Assembly: GCA_964460755.1 (NCBI GenBank)
Contig: CAYWQL010000009.1
Span: 1 to 60,166, forward strand
DNA from: JAYFNU01 sp964460755
Lineage (GTDB): Bacteria; Bacillota; Clostridia; Oscillospirales; Ruminococcaceae
Length of the DNA: 60,166 nucleotides
Reading direction: 5' to 3'
The position numbers were made by a program, and so were the translations under genes. The notes under the pieces were generated by a model. That model saw only the letters and a list, made by a program, of their open reading frames with translations, had not been told where the DNA came from and made no database searches. Below, in pieces: positions 8,533-18,058 of the stretch; within the stretch, counting starts at the first letter, position 1; every line of letters starts with the position of its first letter.

Positions 8533-9919
8533 CAACGCCCACCCTCTTATACGGCAAGGATTTGAAGACCTCCATAAGCGAACGGGAGCGAACAAGAGGT
8601 TCGACCCTCATCGTGCCCGCCTTATAGCTTGTGTTAGCCAAAATTCTTGGCACAATCTGTTTCATCTCGGCATACTTTTCCTCAACCCCCTCGGGGCAGA
8701 AAAGCGCAAAATCGAGAATATTTTTATGTACGAAAAACTCCGCCTCGAAGCGTCCGACGCTTTCGACGTCGACCACCATCAGCAGATGGGTTCCCTTTGT
8801 TCCGTCAGCGGAGGCGTCCCCGCTTTCACCCTCGGGATTTATCCATATTTCCGAAAAGGCGTTAAGCCCCTCGTATTTCATCGGAATAATAAAATGCAAA
8901 AGCGGCGTGAAGTTGCACGGCGAGGACAAAAGACTGTGCAAAATAGTATCTGTCTTTTCCGCGCTTGTGCTTCCCTTTTCGGCGTTAGTGGATTTTACGA
9001 TAAGCTTGGTTAGGTTTTCCATAACCTCAGACTTCGGACCCTCGAGCGTTCTTTCCCCGCCGGTCTTGAATATAAACGCCTTTATCAGCTCTGTAAATTT
9101 CTTCTGTTCGGCTTCGGGAAGAAATTGGCGAAGCTTATATATCGATTCGCTCAAAAACTCCTCGCTGTCATTATACCGCGAAAGGTTATAAATTGTAATA
9201 GATAATATTTTGCTCAGCTTCGGGGAAAGCAGGATGCTTTCGGACACGTTCTTCGCCATAGCAAGAACGCCCTCCTTTAGCTGTTGAAAATTCGCCGCCG
9301 CGTCGTCCTTTCGAAAGGCTTCGGCTAATTTTACGATATTCGCCGCTATATTTTTGCTCGGCGCCATACTTTCGCCAAGATAGTCAAGACTGTTGGCGAT
9401 TGCGTCGAGAATGTCGTCCTTGTTTGAATAGCTGTTTATCGCTTTCAACAGGGTCGCGATGGAAATCTGGACGTTGGCCCGTCCGCTGTTTTCGCCGCTC
9501 ACCTGACGCAGAAAGTCGAACAGCTCGCCCTTGAACATCGTGGATTGATTTTCCTGCGCTTCAAACTCACCCTCTACTGCGCTCGAAGGAATAAGCAGGG
9601 CGTTGAACATCTGCTCGATTTCCTGAGTAACAGTCTTGTTGTTCGCGGGAAGAAGCTTAAAAATCTCCTCCATGGTCGAAATCGTCTTTAAATACGAAAT
9701 CGCGACGGCGGGGTCCTTGAGCAGGTTCATAAGAACCGTCGGCGTGTCCCCGTTCAAAAGCCCCGTGTTCTGCTGAAGCAGCTCGCTTTGATTGTGGGTG
9801 CGAATAACCTTGGTGGGGTCGAGTATGTTGAACATACCCGCCGCCTCGGCGTTCGCGTTCGGCTGTATGGGCGTGTTCTGCGGTAATATAGGCGTTGTAA
9901 CTCTAAGTATGTCCGACAA
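8519..9919 (-). CDS. YlqG/FliK-like hook-length-control family protein
   Basis: A 466-residue protein with low-complexity and helical N-terminal two-thirds and a C-terminal FliK-like domain (about 330-466: LHFIIPMKYEG, LLMVVDVESVGRFEAEFFV). The arrangement ahead of fhlB matches the ylqG-ylqH pair of Bacillus. A second FliK is encoded at 31984-33216, so this is a paralogue rather than the main hook ruler. Start is TTG at 9919, placed after AGGAGG with 8-base spacing; the residues a longer reading would add include that ribosome binding site. It heads the five-gene minus-strand unit. Confidence 0.75.
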   Translation of the reverse strand: MSDILRVTTPILPQNTPIQPNANAEAAGMFNILDPTKVIRTHNQSELLQQNTGLLNGDTPTVLMNLLKDPAVAISYLKTISTMEEIFKLLPANNKTVTQEIEQMFNALLIPSSAVEGEFEAQENQSTMFKGELFDFLRQVSGENSGRANVQISIATLLKAINSYSNKDDILDAIANSLDYLGESMAPSKNIAANIVKLAEAFRKDDAAANFQQLKEGVLAMAKNVSESILLSPKLSKILSITIYNLSRYNDSEEFLSESIYKLRQFLPEAEQKKFTELIKAFIFKTGGERTLEGPKSEVMENLTKLIVKSTNAEKGSTSAEKTDTILHSLLSSPCNFTPLLHFIIPMKYEGLNAFSEIWINPEGESGDASADGTKGTHLLMVVDVESVGRFEAEFFVHKNILDFALFCPEGVEEKYAEMKQIVPRILANTSYKAGTMRVEPLVRSRSLMEVFKSLPYKRVGVDVKI

Positions 9920-10048
9920 CCGAAAACCCTCCTGTGATAAAATTAAAAATTCGCCCAATCCGACATTTTAGCTCTTTATATATTTATCGTCCGATTTCCC
10001 CTAAAATAAAGTATATATTTATTATTATTAAAAATAATTCGGTTTAAC

Positions 10049-10081
10049 TCTTTCTTTTTTGTTCAAAATGTAGCATAATTA
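10049..10081 (+). promoter_or_regulatory. Candidate promoter of the cheA operon
   Basis: The 202-bp region 9920-10121 between the divergent YlqG-like gene and cheA is AT-rich. CTTTC, 18 bp, then GCATAATTA (10073-10081) resembles the CTTTA-N17-GGATAATTA elements before flgM and fliC with one extra spacer base. A sigma-A reading (TTGTTC...TATAAC) has a spacing of only 15. This is a candidate only. Confidence 0.3.
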
Positions 10082-10121
10082 TAACATATAAATTCAAATT
10101 TGTGTTTAGGCGGGTGAAAAA

Positions 10122-12179
10122 ATGAGTGCTATGGAGCCGGGAATGGAAGCTATGCTTGATACTTTCATTCATGAAACAGATACCATGCTCGAACAGCTCG
10201 ACGAAATTCTTATGGAGTCCGAGCGCGCTAAAAATATCAATGTTGAGAATATCAACAGTATTTTTAGAATTACCCATACCATAAAAAGCTCGGCGGCAAT
10301 GATGGGCTTCACAAGCGTATCGAAGCTTTCTCATTCCGTGGAGGACGTTTTCTATATCATAAGGGAGCACCCCGAAAAGCTTGCTCTTATATTCGATTCG
10401 ATTTTCGACCTTGTTTTCCAAACGTCGGATTTCTTAAAGCACGAGCTTGAGCTTATCCAAGACGCCGACTATGTCGAAAACAGCTCCGACCACCTTATCG
10501 CCGCGCTTGAGGAGCAAGCGGGCATACTCAACGGCGCGTCCGAGGAGGCGCCGGCGAAGACCGACGAAAAACCGACGACCGACGCTGAGATAACCGACGT
10601 TCAGGTGGTGGACTCTACCGAGCCTGCCGTAAAATCAGGCGAAATCAAAATCCGCGTTTTCTTTGATGACGACTGCCAAATGGAAAATATGAGGGCATAT
10701 ATGCTTATGACCCAGCTTCGAAGCTGCTGCAACACCCTCGATTCGGTTCCGAAAAACCCCGAGAACGACGGAAACCTATGCGCCGAAATAATTAAAAACG
10801 GCTTTTTGATTATATGCCGTCCCAGCCGCTCGGCGGACGAGGTCACCTCGGTCGTCGGTTCGGCGCTGAATATAAAAAGCTACGAGCTGATTAAAGAAGA
10901 GCCAAAGGCGAAGGAAGCAGCCGCGGGCGAAACTGCGTCGGCGCAGGAGCAGCAAAAGCCGCAGGACGCCGCAAAATCGCAGGACACCGCAAGCGGCGGC
11001 TCTACCCAGCGGCTCATAAGCGTAAACCAAAGCAAGCTTGATATGCTTATGGACCTTGTCGGAGAAATCGTGACAGCGGAATCTATGGTAGTGCGCAACC
11101 CCGACCTTGCGGGGCTTCGGCTTGACAACTTCAGCAAATCTATACGCGAGCTTCGCAAGCTCACCGACGACCTTCAGGACGTCGTTATGTCCACGAGAAT
11201 GGTTCCGCTTTACAGCACCTTTCACAAGATGGAGCGCATCGTTCGCGATATGAGCAAAAAGCTCAACAAAAAGGTTGACCTTGTTCTTGAGGGCGGCGAC
11301 ACCGAGGTGGACAAAACCATCAACGACGCTATCGTCGACCCGTTTATGCATATGATAAGAAACTCTATGGACCACGGAATAGAATCCGCCGAGGAGCGTA
11401 TAGCCGCGGGTAAGCCTGAGGTTGGAAAGGTAACCCTTAGAGCGCGCAATTCCGGCGGCGAAATCTTCTTTGACATCTCCGACGACGGAAGCGGAATGGA
11501 CCCGAAGGTGCTTCTTGAAAAGGCGGGCAAAAAAGGCATTTTAACAAAGCCCGCAGCCGACTATACCGACAGAGAAGCGCTTAATCTTATTATGCTTCCC
11601 GGATTTTCCACAAACACCGAGGTCACCGAGTATTCGGGGCGCGGCGTGGGAATGGACGTCGTTCGCAAGAACCTCGAAAAGGTCGGCGGCGTGGTTGCCA
11701 TAACAAGCGTCAAGGGCAAGGGCTCGACCTTCACGATTAAAATTCCGCTTACCCTCGCTATCGTCGACGGAATGAATATTTCGGTCGGAAAAACCCTTTT
11801 CACAATTCCGATAACCTCTATACGTCAGTCCTTTAAGGTTGCTGACGCCGAGCAGATTATACATAACACAAACGGAAGCGAAATGATTATGCTCCGCGGG
11901 GAATGCTATCCCGTGCTTCGCTTGCACAAGGTTTTTAACCTCGACACCGACGTCACCGACATAACCGAGGGCATCGTCATTCTTGTTGAGGGGGCGTCCT
12001 CCTGCGCCTGTCTTTTCGCCGACCAGCTTCTTGGAGAATATCAGGTTGTCGTCAAGCCGTTCCCCAACTTCTTCAACCAGTATGAGCCAAAGGAGCACGG
12101 TCTTTCGGGCTGCAGCGTCCTTGGCGACGGCAGCGTGACGCTTATTGTCGACACAAACAATCTTATCAATCAGCAATAG
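10122..12179 (+). CDS. cheA: CheA chemotaxis histidine kinase
   Basis: A 685-residue kinase that phosphorylates CheY and CheB in response to chemoreceptors. The P1 HPt domain carries the phosphorylated His52 in ITHTIKSSAAM. A P2 CheY-binding domain lies at about 173-258 and an alanine/glutamine-rich linker follows. The P3 dimer helix starts near 298. The P4 ATPase has its N box at N414 (RNSMDHG), DDGSGMD at 454-460 and GRGVGMD at 506-512. P5 (about 546-685) is the CheW-like docking domain. All catalytic elements are intact. It heads cheA-cheW-cheR-cheB; its stop codon is part of the cheW ribosome binding site. Confidence 0.97.
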   Translation: MSAMEPGMEAMLDTFIHETDTMLEQLDEILMESERAKNINVENINSIFRITHTIKSSAAMMGFTSVSKLSHSVEDVFYIIREHPEKLALIFDSIFDLVFQTSDFLKHELELIQDADYVENSSDHLIAALEEQAGILNGASEEAPAKTDEKPTTDAEITDVQVVDSTEPAVKSGEIKIRVFFDDDCQMENMRAYMLMTQLRSCCNTLDSVPKNPENDGNLCAEIIKNGFLIICRPSRSADEVTSVVGSALNIKSYELIKEEPKAKEAAAGETASAQEQQKPQDAAKSQDTASGGSTQRLISVNQSKLDMLMDLVGEIVTAESMVVRNPDLAGLRLDNFSKSIRELRKLTDDLQDVVMSTRMVPLYSTFHKMERIVRDMSKKLNKKVDLVLEGGDTEVDKTINDAIVDPFMHMIRNSMDHGIESAEERIAAGKPEVGKVTLRARNSGGEIFFDISDDGSGMDPKVLLEKAGKKGILTKPAADYTDREALNLIMLPGFSTNTEVTEYSGRGVGMDVVRKNLEKVGGVVAITSVKGKGSTFTIKIPLTLAIVDGMNISVGKTLFTIPITSIRQSFKVADAEQIIHNTNGSEMIMLRGECYPVLRLHKVFNLDTDVTDITEGIVILVEGASSCACLFADQLLGEYQVVVKPFPNFFNQYEPKEHGLSGCSVLGDGSVTLIVDTNNLINQQ

Positions 12180-12189
12180 GAGTTTTGTT

Positions 12190-12654
12190 ATGAGTAACGA
12201 TTATACGCCCACTGAAATGAACGAGGAGCTTGACGGAAGATATCTTCTGTTCTATATTGCGGATACGCTCTATGGAGTTCCGCTCTCCCTCGTGCTTGAA
12301 ATAATGAACATTCAGCACATCACCAAAATACCGAACACCGCGAACTATGTCAAAGGCGTAATTAACCTTCGCGGAAAAATAATACCCGTGCTTGATATGC
12401 GCCTTAAGCTCAAAATGGAGGAGCGTCCTTACGACGACAAAACGAGCATAATTATTTCGGACATCAATGATATACGAATCGGCATCATCGTCGACGGCGT
12501 TTCCGAGGTCGTTACCGTCGACCCCGAGCATATAACCGCGCCGCCTACAACCGGCGACAAGGACACCCTTTTCCTCGATTCAATAACCGATTTCGGCGAC
12601 CACGTCGCGCTTAATCTCAGCTTGGAAAAATTCCTTGCCGACGATATTCTCTAA
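12190..12654 (+). CDS. cheW: CheW coupling protein
   Basis: A 154-residue single CheW domain that links chemoreceptors to CheA. Typical segments are FYIADTLYGVPLSLVLEI near the N-terminus, GVINLRGKIIPVLDMRLK in the middle and DGVSEVV later. The ATG at 12190 is chosen because AGGAG lies 8 bases upstream and overlaps the cheA stop; earlier in-frame codons would lie inside cheA. A second CheW-only protein is encoded at 39315-39806. Confidence 0.95.
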   Translation: MSNDYTPTEMNEELDGRYLLFYIADTLYGVPLSLVLEIMNIQHITKIPNTANYVKGVINLRGKIIPVLDMRLKLKMEERPYDDKTSIIISDINDIRIGIIVDGVSEVVTVDPEHITAPPTTGDKDTLFLDSITDFGDHVALNLSLEKFLADDIL

Positions 12655-12675
12655 AAATTAATTTGCGAGGTTACT

Positions 12676-13521
12676 ATGGAAGGCCTTCCCATCAACGCGA
12701 AGATTATCGCGCTCACCGACACGGAATTTCAGACCCTTATTTCCTTTGTATATAAAAAATACGGCATTGACTTAAGTAAGAAAAAGCAGCTTATTGAGGG
12801 ACGGCTTCACAGCACCCTTAAGTCGCACGGCTTTTCAAGCTTTTCGGAATATCTCGCGCTTTTGGAATCGGACAAGACGGGCACAGAGCTTACGAACTTT
12901 TTAAACAAGATTACGACGAACTACTCCTATTTCTCGCGTGAGAACGAGCATTTCGATTACCTTGCAAGCACGGTACTTCCCGAGCTTGTGGGCACACGCC
13001 ACGGTGATTTGCGCATATGGAGCGCGGGCTGCTCTGCGGGGCAGGAGGCGTACAATATGGCGATGGCCATAGACCAGTTTTTCGGTTATCGCAAAAGCGA
13101 ATGGGACGCGACTATCCTCGCTACAGATATTTCTATGAGCGTCCTTGAACAGGCGAAAGCGGGCATATATCCCGAGGACAACATAAAGGGCATTCCCCCG
13201 CATTGGAGAACCGCCTATTTTGACAATCTTGGCGACGGGCGATTTCAGGTCAAGGAAAAGATACGCAACGAGGTTGTTTTCCGCATTTTTAATCTTATGG
13301 ACAGCTTTGTCTACAAAAAGCAGTTTGACATCATCTTCTGCCGCAACGTTATGATTTATTTCGACGCCGACACAACAAGACGGCTTGTTGAAAAGTTTTA
13401 TAATGCGACAGCCGAGGGCGGCTACCTGTTTATAGGTCATTCTGAATCAATCGACAAAAAATCGACAGAATATAAATATGTGCGCCCCGCGGTTTATCAA
13501 AAGATAACTAAGAAAGTGTAA
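12676..13521 (+). CDS. cheR: CheR chemoreceptor methyltransferase
   Basis: A 281-residue S-adenosylmethionine-dependent methyltransferase that methylates glutamates of chemoreceptors. A helical N-terminal domain (about 12-85) precedes the Rossmann catalytic domain with WSAGCSAGQEAYN (the usual form is GCSTGEEPYS, so two substitutions) and FCRNVMIYFD. Length is normal for the family. It begins 21 bp after cheW with GCGAGG as ribosome binding site. Its partner, the esterase CheB, follows 9 bp later. Confidence 0.95.
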   Translation: MEGLPINAKIIALTDTEFQTLISFVYKKYGIDLSKKKQLIEGRLHSTLKSHGFSSFSEYLALLESDKTGTELTNFLNKITTNYSYFSRENEHFDYLASTVLPELVGTRHGDLRIWSAGCSAGQEAYNMAMAIDQFFGYRKSEWDATILATDISMSVLEQAKAGIYPEDNIKGIPPHWRTAYFDNLGDGRFQVKEKIRNEVVFRIFNLMDSFVYKKQFDIIFCRNVMIYFDADTTRRLVEKFYNATAEGGYLFIGHSESIDKKSTEYKYVRPAVYQKITKKV

Positions 13522-13530
13522 TTTACTTTT

Positions 13531-14574
13531 ATGGCGATTCGTGTTCTCGTAGTAGACGATTCGGTTTTTTTCAGAACCAAGCTTCAAATCAGTCTTTCGG
13601 CGGACAAGGATATACAGGTCGTCGCCTGCGCGTCCAATTCCGAAGAAGCGCTTCAAAGAATATTGGAATTAAGCCCCGACGTCGTCACCCTTGATGTGGA
13701 AATGCCGAAGATGAGCGGTATAGACTTCCTAAAAGAGCTCATTCCGAAATACCCTATTCCCGTCGTTGTAGTGACCTCGCTTCCCATTAACGCCCTTGAC
13801 GCTTTAAGGTTCGGCGCGGTTGATTTCGTCAAAAAGCCCGGCACAGACCCTCAATCAACCGACCATTTTACTGAAAAGCTTAAAACAACAATAAAAGTCG
13901 CCTCGCGCGCCCGCGTCAAAGCCCCCATCGTTCAAAGCACAACCTCGCTTGCCTCGCGGCTTTCCTCGACCGTCGCAATATCGCAAACCGACGCGATAAT
14001 CGCGATAGGCGCTTCAACAGGCGGAACCGAGGCGATAATTTCGGTCGTCAAAGACCTTCCCGAAACAACGCCGGGCATCGTAATCGTTCAGCATATGCCC
14101 GAAAACTTCACGACGATGTATGCCGAGCGGCTTAACCGAATTTGTAAAATGAGCGCAAAAGAAGCGGCGGACCGTGACCGCGTTGTAACGGGTCAAATAA
14201 TCGTCGCCGCCGGAAGCTATCATCTTACGCTCAACAAGGACGCAAGCGGATATTATATTAACAGCAAAATGGGCGAGCGCGTAAGCGGTCATTGCCCGTC
14301 GGTTGATGTTCTTTTTGATTCTGTCGCCGAAAAGGCGGGCAAGAACGCAATCGGCATAATACTCACCGGTATGGGCGCGGACGGCGCACGCGGATTAACA
14401 AAAATGCGCCAAAACGGCGCATACACGATAGGTCAGGATAAAGATAGCTGTGTGGTCTACGGAATGCCTATGGAGGCATACAAAATGGGTGGCGTAGTCC
14501 GCCAGCTTCCCCTTGACAGCATCAGCGACGAAATACTCTATCGTCTTCAGACAATGTCGAAAAATAAGGCTTAA
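13531..14574 (+). CDS. cheB: CheB chemoreceptor methylesterase
   Basis: A 347-residue response regulator methylesterase. The receiver domain has D9/D10 and phospho-acceptor D55 in TLDVEMP. The C-terminal esterase has the Ser-containing IGASTGG, the His-containing IVQHMPENF and the Asp-containing TGMGADGARG. It removes methyl groups, or deamidates receptors, upon phosphorylation by CheA. No strong ribosome binding site precedes the ATG, suggesting coupling to cheR. It is convergent with cheD, with only 7 bp between the stops and no visible terminator. Confidence 0.95.
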   Translation: MAIRVLVVDDSVFFRTKLQISLSADKDIQVVACASNSEEALQRILELSPDVVTLDVEMPKMSGIDFLKELIPKYPIPVVVVTSLPINALDALRFGAVDFVKKPGTDPQSTDHFTEKLKTTIKVASRARVKAPIVQSTTSLASRLSSTVAISQTDAIIAIGASTGGTEAIISVVKDLPETTPGIVIVQHMPENFTTMYAERLNRICKMSAKEAADRDRVVTGQIIVAAGSYHLTLNKDASGYYINSKMGERVSGHCPSVDVLFDSVAEKAGKNAIGIILTGMGADGARGLTKMRQNGAYTIGQDKDSCVVYGMPMEAYKMGGVVRQLPLDSISDEILYRLQTMSKNKA

Positions 14575-14581
14575 AGCGGCG

Positions 14582-15070
14582 TTAGTACTCCCATTCGCCT
14601 CGGTTCGCGGACTTGATGACCATTTTCCCATCCTCAGAATAAAGGTATTGGGTGCGACCGTAGTTCTTGCCCGTGTCCTCGGCTATTATTGGAATATGAA
14701 AGCGCGTAAGCTCCGCCTTAACCGCTTCTGTGTTGCGCTCGCCTATACAGGCGAGCGCTGAATTATTTACGCCCGCAAACATCTGCGCTCCGCCCGCGAT
14801 TTTTGCCTTTAAGAACATTCTTTTCGCTCCTGCCTCCTCCATTTTGAGGATAAGCAGCTCTACGGCGGTGTCGGCAAATTTATAAAGCTGTGTTCCCGCC
14901 GCCTTGAAATCCTTGCTCGACGGAAGCATAATATGTGAAAGTCCCGCTATCTTCGTCACCCTATCGTAAAGACATATACCCACGCAGGACCCAAGAGCAT
15001 AGGTAACAAGAACGTCGCCGTTTTTTGCGACATTCAGGTCGGATATGCCCACTACGATAACTTGACTCAT
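14582..15070 (-). CDS. cheD: CheD chemoreceptor glutamine deamidase
   Basis: A 162-residue protein. The catalytic Cys lies in YALGSCVGICLYD and the His in LSHIMLP, followed by a conserved Thr-type region. CheD deamidates receptor glutamines and in Bacillus is regulated by binding CheC, encoded immediately upstream. The cheC and cheD genes overlap by 4 bp. This is the last gene of the long operon that starts at fliE. Confidence 0.95.
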   Translation of the reverse strand: MSQVIVVGISDLNVAKNGDVLVTYALGSCVGICLYDRVTKIAGLSHIMLPSSKDFKAAGTQLYKFADTAVELLILKMEEAGAKRMFLKAKIAGGAQMFAGVNNSALACIGERNTEAVKAELTRFHIPIIAEDTGKNYGRTQYLYSEDGKMVIKSANRGEWEY

Positions 15071-15693
15071 TCATTTAACCCCAGACTATCCATTATTTTT
15101 TGCAGTGACTCAACCTCCGGAATTAAAAGAACATGGCTTGGCGCCACCTTTCCCGCCTCAGGGTCAAGTTCGTCTTCAATAAAAAGTATCTTGTCGCTTA
15201 TGTCGGCGTAGAAAATCGCGGGAACGCTCAAAATCGAGCCCGCCATATCGACCGAAAGGCTCGGCACCGATATATTAATTTCAAGCCCCGTAAGCGCGTT
15301 AATCGCGCCCGCATAGGACGCCGCCATAATGTTTCCGACCTCTTGAATGGCGGAGCCGCTCATTTCGTCGATTTCGAAATTCTCGTTTATTTCTGTGCCC
15401 ATAAGCGTGTTTATAACCATCGCCGCAAATTCCTTTTGCAACAGGAACATAATCATTCCCGTCACGTCGCCGCTGAGGGAAAGAAGAAGTCCTACCAGAA
15501 GCTGCTCCGGTCCGCCGAGCTTGTTGACGACAGTATCATAATCAAGAAACTTTACGCTCGGCACCGCGATATCGACAGGACGCCCGAGCATATTTGAAAG
15601 GGACGACGCCGCGTTGCCCGAACCGATGTTTCCGATTTCGCAAAGGGCGTCAAGCTGCATCTCGTTTAAGTCTTCGTAATTATTGATTACCAT
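15067..15693 (-). CDS. cheC: CheC CheY-phosphate phosphatase
   Basis: A 208-residue CheC with two E-x3-N phosphatase signatures, in DALCEIGNIGSGNA and in QEVGNIMAASYAGA, each followed by the conserved proline about 22 residues on (IAVP, ISVP). It dephosphorylates CheY-P and pairs with CheD. FliY at 23904-25151 has a homologous domain. It begins 8 bp after the flgG-like gene ends. Confidence 0.95.
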   Translation of the reverse strand: MVINNYEDLNEMQLDALCEIGNIGSGNAASSLSNMLGRPVDIAVPSVKFLDYDTVVNKLGGPEQLLVGLLLSLSGDVTGMIMFLLQKEFAAMVINTLMGTEINENFEIDEMSGSAIQEVGNIMAASYAGAINALTGLEINISVPSLSVDMAGSILSVPAIFYADISDKILFIEDELDPEAGKVAPSHVLLIPEVESLQKIMDSLGLNE

Positions 15694-15701
15694 AAGTTTC
15701 T

Positions 15702-16433
15702 CTACTTCCTAAGGTTATTTATCGTTTGTTCGTTCTCGTCCGCCGTTTGTAGCACACGCGCGCTCATCTGATATGCGCGCTGGGCGGAAATCATATTCGA
15801 CATAGCATCGGTGAGGTTTGTTCCCGACTGCTCGAAGCAGCTGTTGCGAAGCTCGTAGGTTCCCTGCGCCATTAGTATCGGTGCGCCCGACGTCGCGCTC
15901 GGAAGATAGGTGTTATCTTCAAGCGGAGTCAGCGCGTTAGGATTGTCGAACCTGTATATCCCTATACTGTCTATTATATTACCGAAGTCAATACCGTCGA
16001 TGCCCTTCGAGGTGTCGACGGTAATTTTTTGTCCCTTACCGTCAAGCACAAAGTCGCCGCTCGACGAAACAAGATAAACGCTGTCGCCGACTATGCCAAG
16101 CGCGAACTGACCGTTTCTTGTGTACGCGGTGCCGGTCTGATTCTGAACTGCGAAAAGTCCGTCGCCGATTATCGCGAAATCAAGCGGCGTATTGCTCGAT
16201 TGAATCGCGCCTTGTGTGAAGTTTATACCCGTAGGAACCGCCTTGACGCCATAGCCCGTAAGAGGGTCGGCGGCGGTGTTGACGTACATCTCGCCGTAGA
16301 GCAGGTTGTTGAAGGACATTGTGTTTTCCTTAAAGCCCGCCGTACTCATATTCGCGATGTTGTTGCCGATGTTGTTGAGCCGTTCCTGATACGCCATTAG
16401 TCCCGTCTGTCCCGAAAAAAATGCAGGTTTCAT
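15702..16433 (-). CDS. flgG: Flagellar rod/hook-basal-body protein, FlgG-like
   Basis: A 243-residue axial protein. The N-terminal rod signature is LNNIGNNIANMSTAGFK and the C-terminal coil is MISAQRAYQMSARVLQTADE. Both ends form the coiled core of the rod. The pair here sits just after the sigma factor, like flhO-flhP near sigD-type genes. Which of the two is the distal rod protein cannot be decided firmly; FlhP/FlgG is the better guess for this one. Confidence 0.8.
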   Translation of the reverse strand: MKPAFFSGQTGLMAYQERLNNIGNNIANMSTAGFKENTMSFNNLLYGEMYVNTAADPLTGYGVKAVPTGINFTQGAIQSSNTPLDFAIIGDGLFAVQNQTGTAYTRNGQFALGIVGDSVYLVSSSGDFVLDGKGQKITVDTSKGIDGIDFGNIIDSIGIYRFDNPNALTPLEDNTYLPSATSGAPILMAQGTYELRNSCFEQSGTNLTDAMSNMISAQRAYQMSARVLQTADENEQTINNLRK

Positions 16434-16452
16434 CTATTTACTCCCTTCGCCG

Positions 16453-17211
16453 TTATACCGTGCCGATTTTCGTCGCGGCCTTTGTGTTCATCGAATCCAT
16501 TATCTGAAGCGCCGAGCTGCACGACTGGAAGGCGCGCTGCGCTTGAATAAGCGTCGTCATTTCTTGGTTGTACTCGACGTTCGCGAGCTCAAGGCATTTG
16601 TCGACAAGCGAGTAGTTTCCGTCGGCGTTCATCGTTCCGCCTGCCGTTACGCGGAACATACCGTTATCGAGCCGCTCCATTGTCGCGTTTTCGTTCGGAA
16701 GGGTTATCATAAACTTTGCCTGAACGTTGCCGTCCTTGTCGATTATCTCTCCGTTCGACATAACGGTGAAGCCCGACTGCTTAACCTGTATGGGCGAGCC
16801 GTTTTCGCCAAGCACCCGTCCGAAGCCGCTAAGCTCTAAATAGCCCTCCTTGTCGATAGTAAAGCTTCCGTTTCTCGTAAGATAGGTTTGACCGTTCGCG
16901 CCTTGTATGTTGAAAAACCCAGAGCCACCGATAGCGACGTCGCCCTCGCGGTCGGTCGATTGAAGATTGCCCATGGAAAACACGGTAGCGACGTCGGTAA
17001 CATAGTTCATAACCGAGCCCGTTCCGTCGCCGAGCACCTGTGAGTTGTTCTTCTCCTGACGGACAAGAAGCTCCTTTTCAAACGCCGACGTCAGCACCCT
17101 TTCGGCTTTATACCCCGGGGTCAGAACGTTGACGAGGTTGTTGCCGATGGCGTCTATCTGCTTTTGGCTTGTCATCATTCCCGACGATATAGTGTAATAT
17201 CCAGCTAACAT
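16453..17211 (-). CDS. flgF: Flagellar rod protein, FlgF/FlhO-like
   Basis: A 252-residue axial protein. The N-terminal motif is IDAIGNNLVNVLTPGYK and the C-terminal heptad region is TTLIQAQRAFQSCSSALQIMDS. The middle part has the GDVAIGGSGFFNI core of the hook-basal-body D1 region. It forms a pair with the following flgG-like gene, 19 bp away. It lies 24 bp after the sigma factor gene. Confidence 0.8.
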   Translation of the reverse strand: MLAGYYTISSGMMTSQKQIDAIGNNLVNVLTPGYKAERVLTSAFEKELLVRQEKNNSQVLGDGTGSVMNYVTDVATVFSMGNLQSTDREGDVAIGGSGFFNIQGANGQTYLTRNGSFTIDKEGYLELSGFGRVLGENGSPIQVKQSGFTVMSNGEIIDKDGNVQAKFMITLPNENATMERLDNGMFRVTAGGTMNADGNYSLVDKCLELANVEYNQEMTTLIQAQRAFQSCSSALQIMDSMNTKAATKIGTV

Positions 17212-17235
17212 TTGCGTGCCCTCCTTCGTTGGCGG

Positions 17236-18024
17236 TTACTGTCCGGATTGATAGCGGCTCATCGCTTCGTTGAGCGTATCGAGCGCCTTCTTCCTGATTT
17301 GCGAAACTCTTTGAAGCGAAATGTCGAGAACCTCTCCGATTTCCTTCATATTGAGGTTTTCATAAAAATAAAGTGTTACGACCTGTTTTTGCTTTGCGGG
17401 AAGCGCATCTATCGCGCGGGCGAGAGTAAGACGCATTTCCTCCTCCATAAGGTTCTTGTCGACATTATCCTCGATAATGTTGTTCGATTTTTCCACCGCG
17501 TTGCCGTAGGTTTCCTCCAAAAGCTCCTCGAACGAGAAGGTGTCGACCACCGACATTTCGACCATAAGCTGATTCAGGGTTTTTTCGCTCATTCCGAGAT
17601 AGTCGGCAAGCTCCCCGTCGGTCGGCTCGCGCATAAGCTTTTGTTCAAGCTCCGAGCGTCCCTTTTTTATGCGTTTCCTTGCCTCCCACACGCGGTTGGG
17701 AAGCCAGTTCTGTTTGCGAAGATATTTTAAAATCGCGCCGCGAATAACTGTATAGCTGTATGTGTCGAAACTCGCGCCCCTGTCGGGGTCATACCGCTCA
17801 ATGCAATCTATAAGGGCGATAACCCCTTGATTAAAGAAATCGTCAAAGGGAATGTTTGAAAGCAAAATCGACCGCATATTATAAATAGCGATGTTTACTC
17901 GTTGAATATAATGCATGACAAGCTGGTTTCTTATCTCGATGTCGCCCGTCTGCTTGTATTTCCGCATCAATCCTTCGGGGTCGTTTACGGGCGTATCTTT
18001 GATAGGTTGTTTGCCGTAAGTCAA
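17236..18024 (-). CDS. sigD: Flagellar sigma factor (sigma-28/SigD family)
   Basis: A 262-residue sigma factor of the FliA/WhiG/SigD class. Region 2 includes FDDFFNQGVIALIDCIERYD and FDTYSYTVIRGAI. Region 3 covers REPTDGELADYLGMS. Region 4 includes LPAKQKQVVTLYFYENLNMKEI and the helix-turn-helix ISLQRVSQI. It should direct RNA polymerase to late flagellar promoters such as those before flgM (50635) and fliC (56174). FlgM (50239-50550) is its likely anti-sigma. Start is TTG at 18022-18024 after GGAGGAGG. In Bacillus, flhF and flhG lie between flhA and this gene; here they are absent. Confidence 0.95.
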   Translation of the reverse strand: MTYGKQPIKDTPVNDPEGLMRKYKQTGDIEIRNQLVMHYIQRVNIAIYNMRSILLSNIPFDDFFNQGVIALIDCIERYDPDRGASFDTYSYTVIRGAILKYLRKQNWLPNRVWEARKRIKKGRSELEQKLMREPTDGELADYLGMSEKTLNQLMVEMSVVDTFSFEELLEETYGNAVEKSNNIIEDNVDKNLMEEEMRLTLARAIDALPAKQKQVVTLYFYENLNMKEIGEVLDISLQRVSQIRKKALDTLNEAMSRYQSGQ

Positions 18025-18058
18025 TTTCGTTTTCCTCCTCCCTGAGAAATAACGTTTC

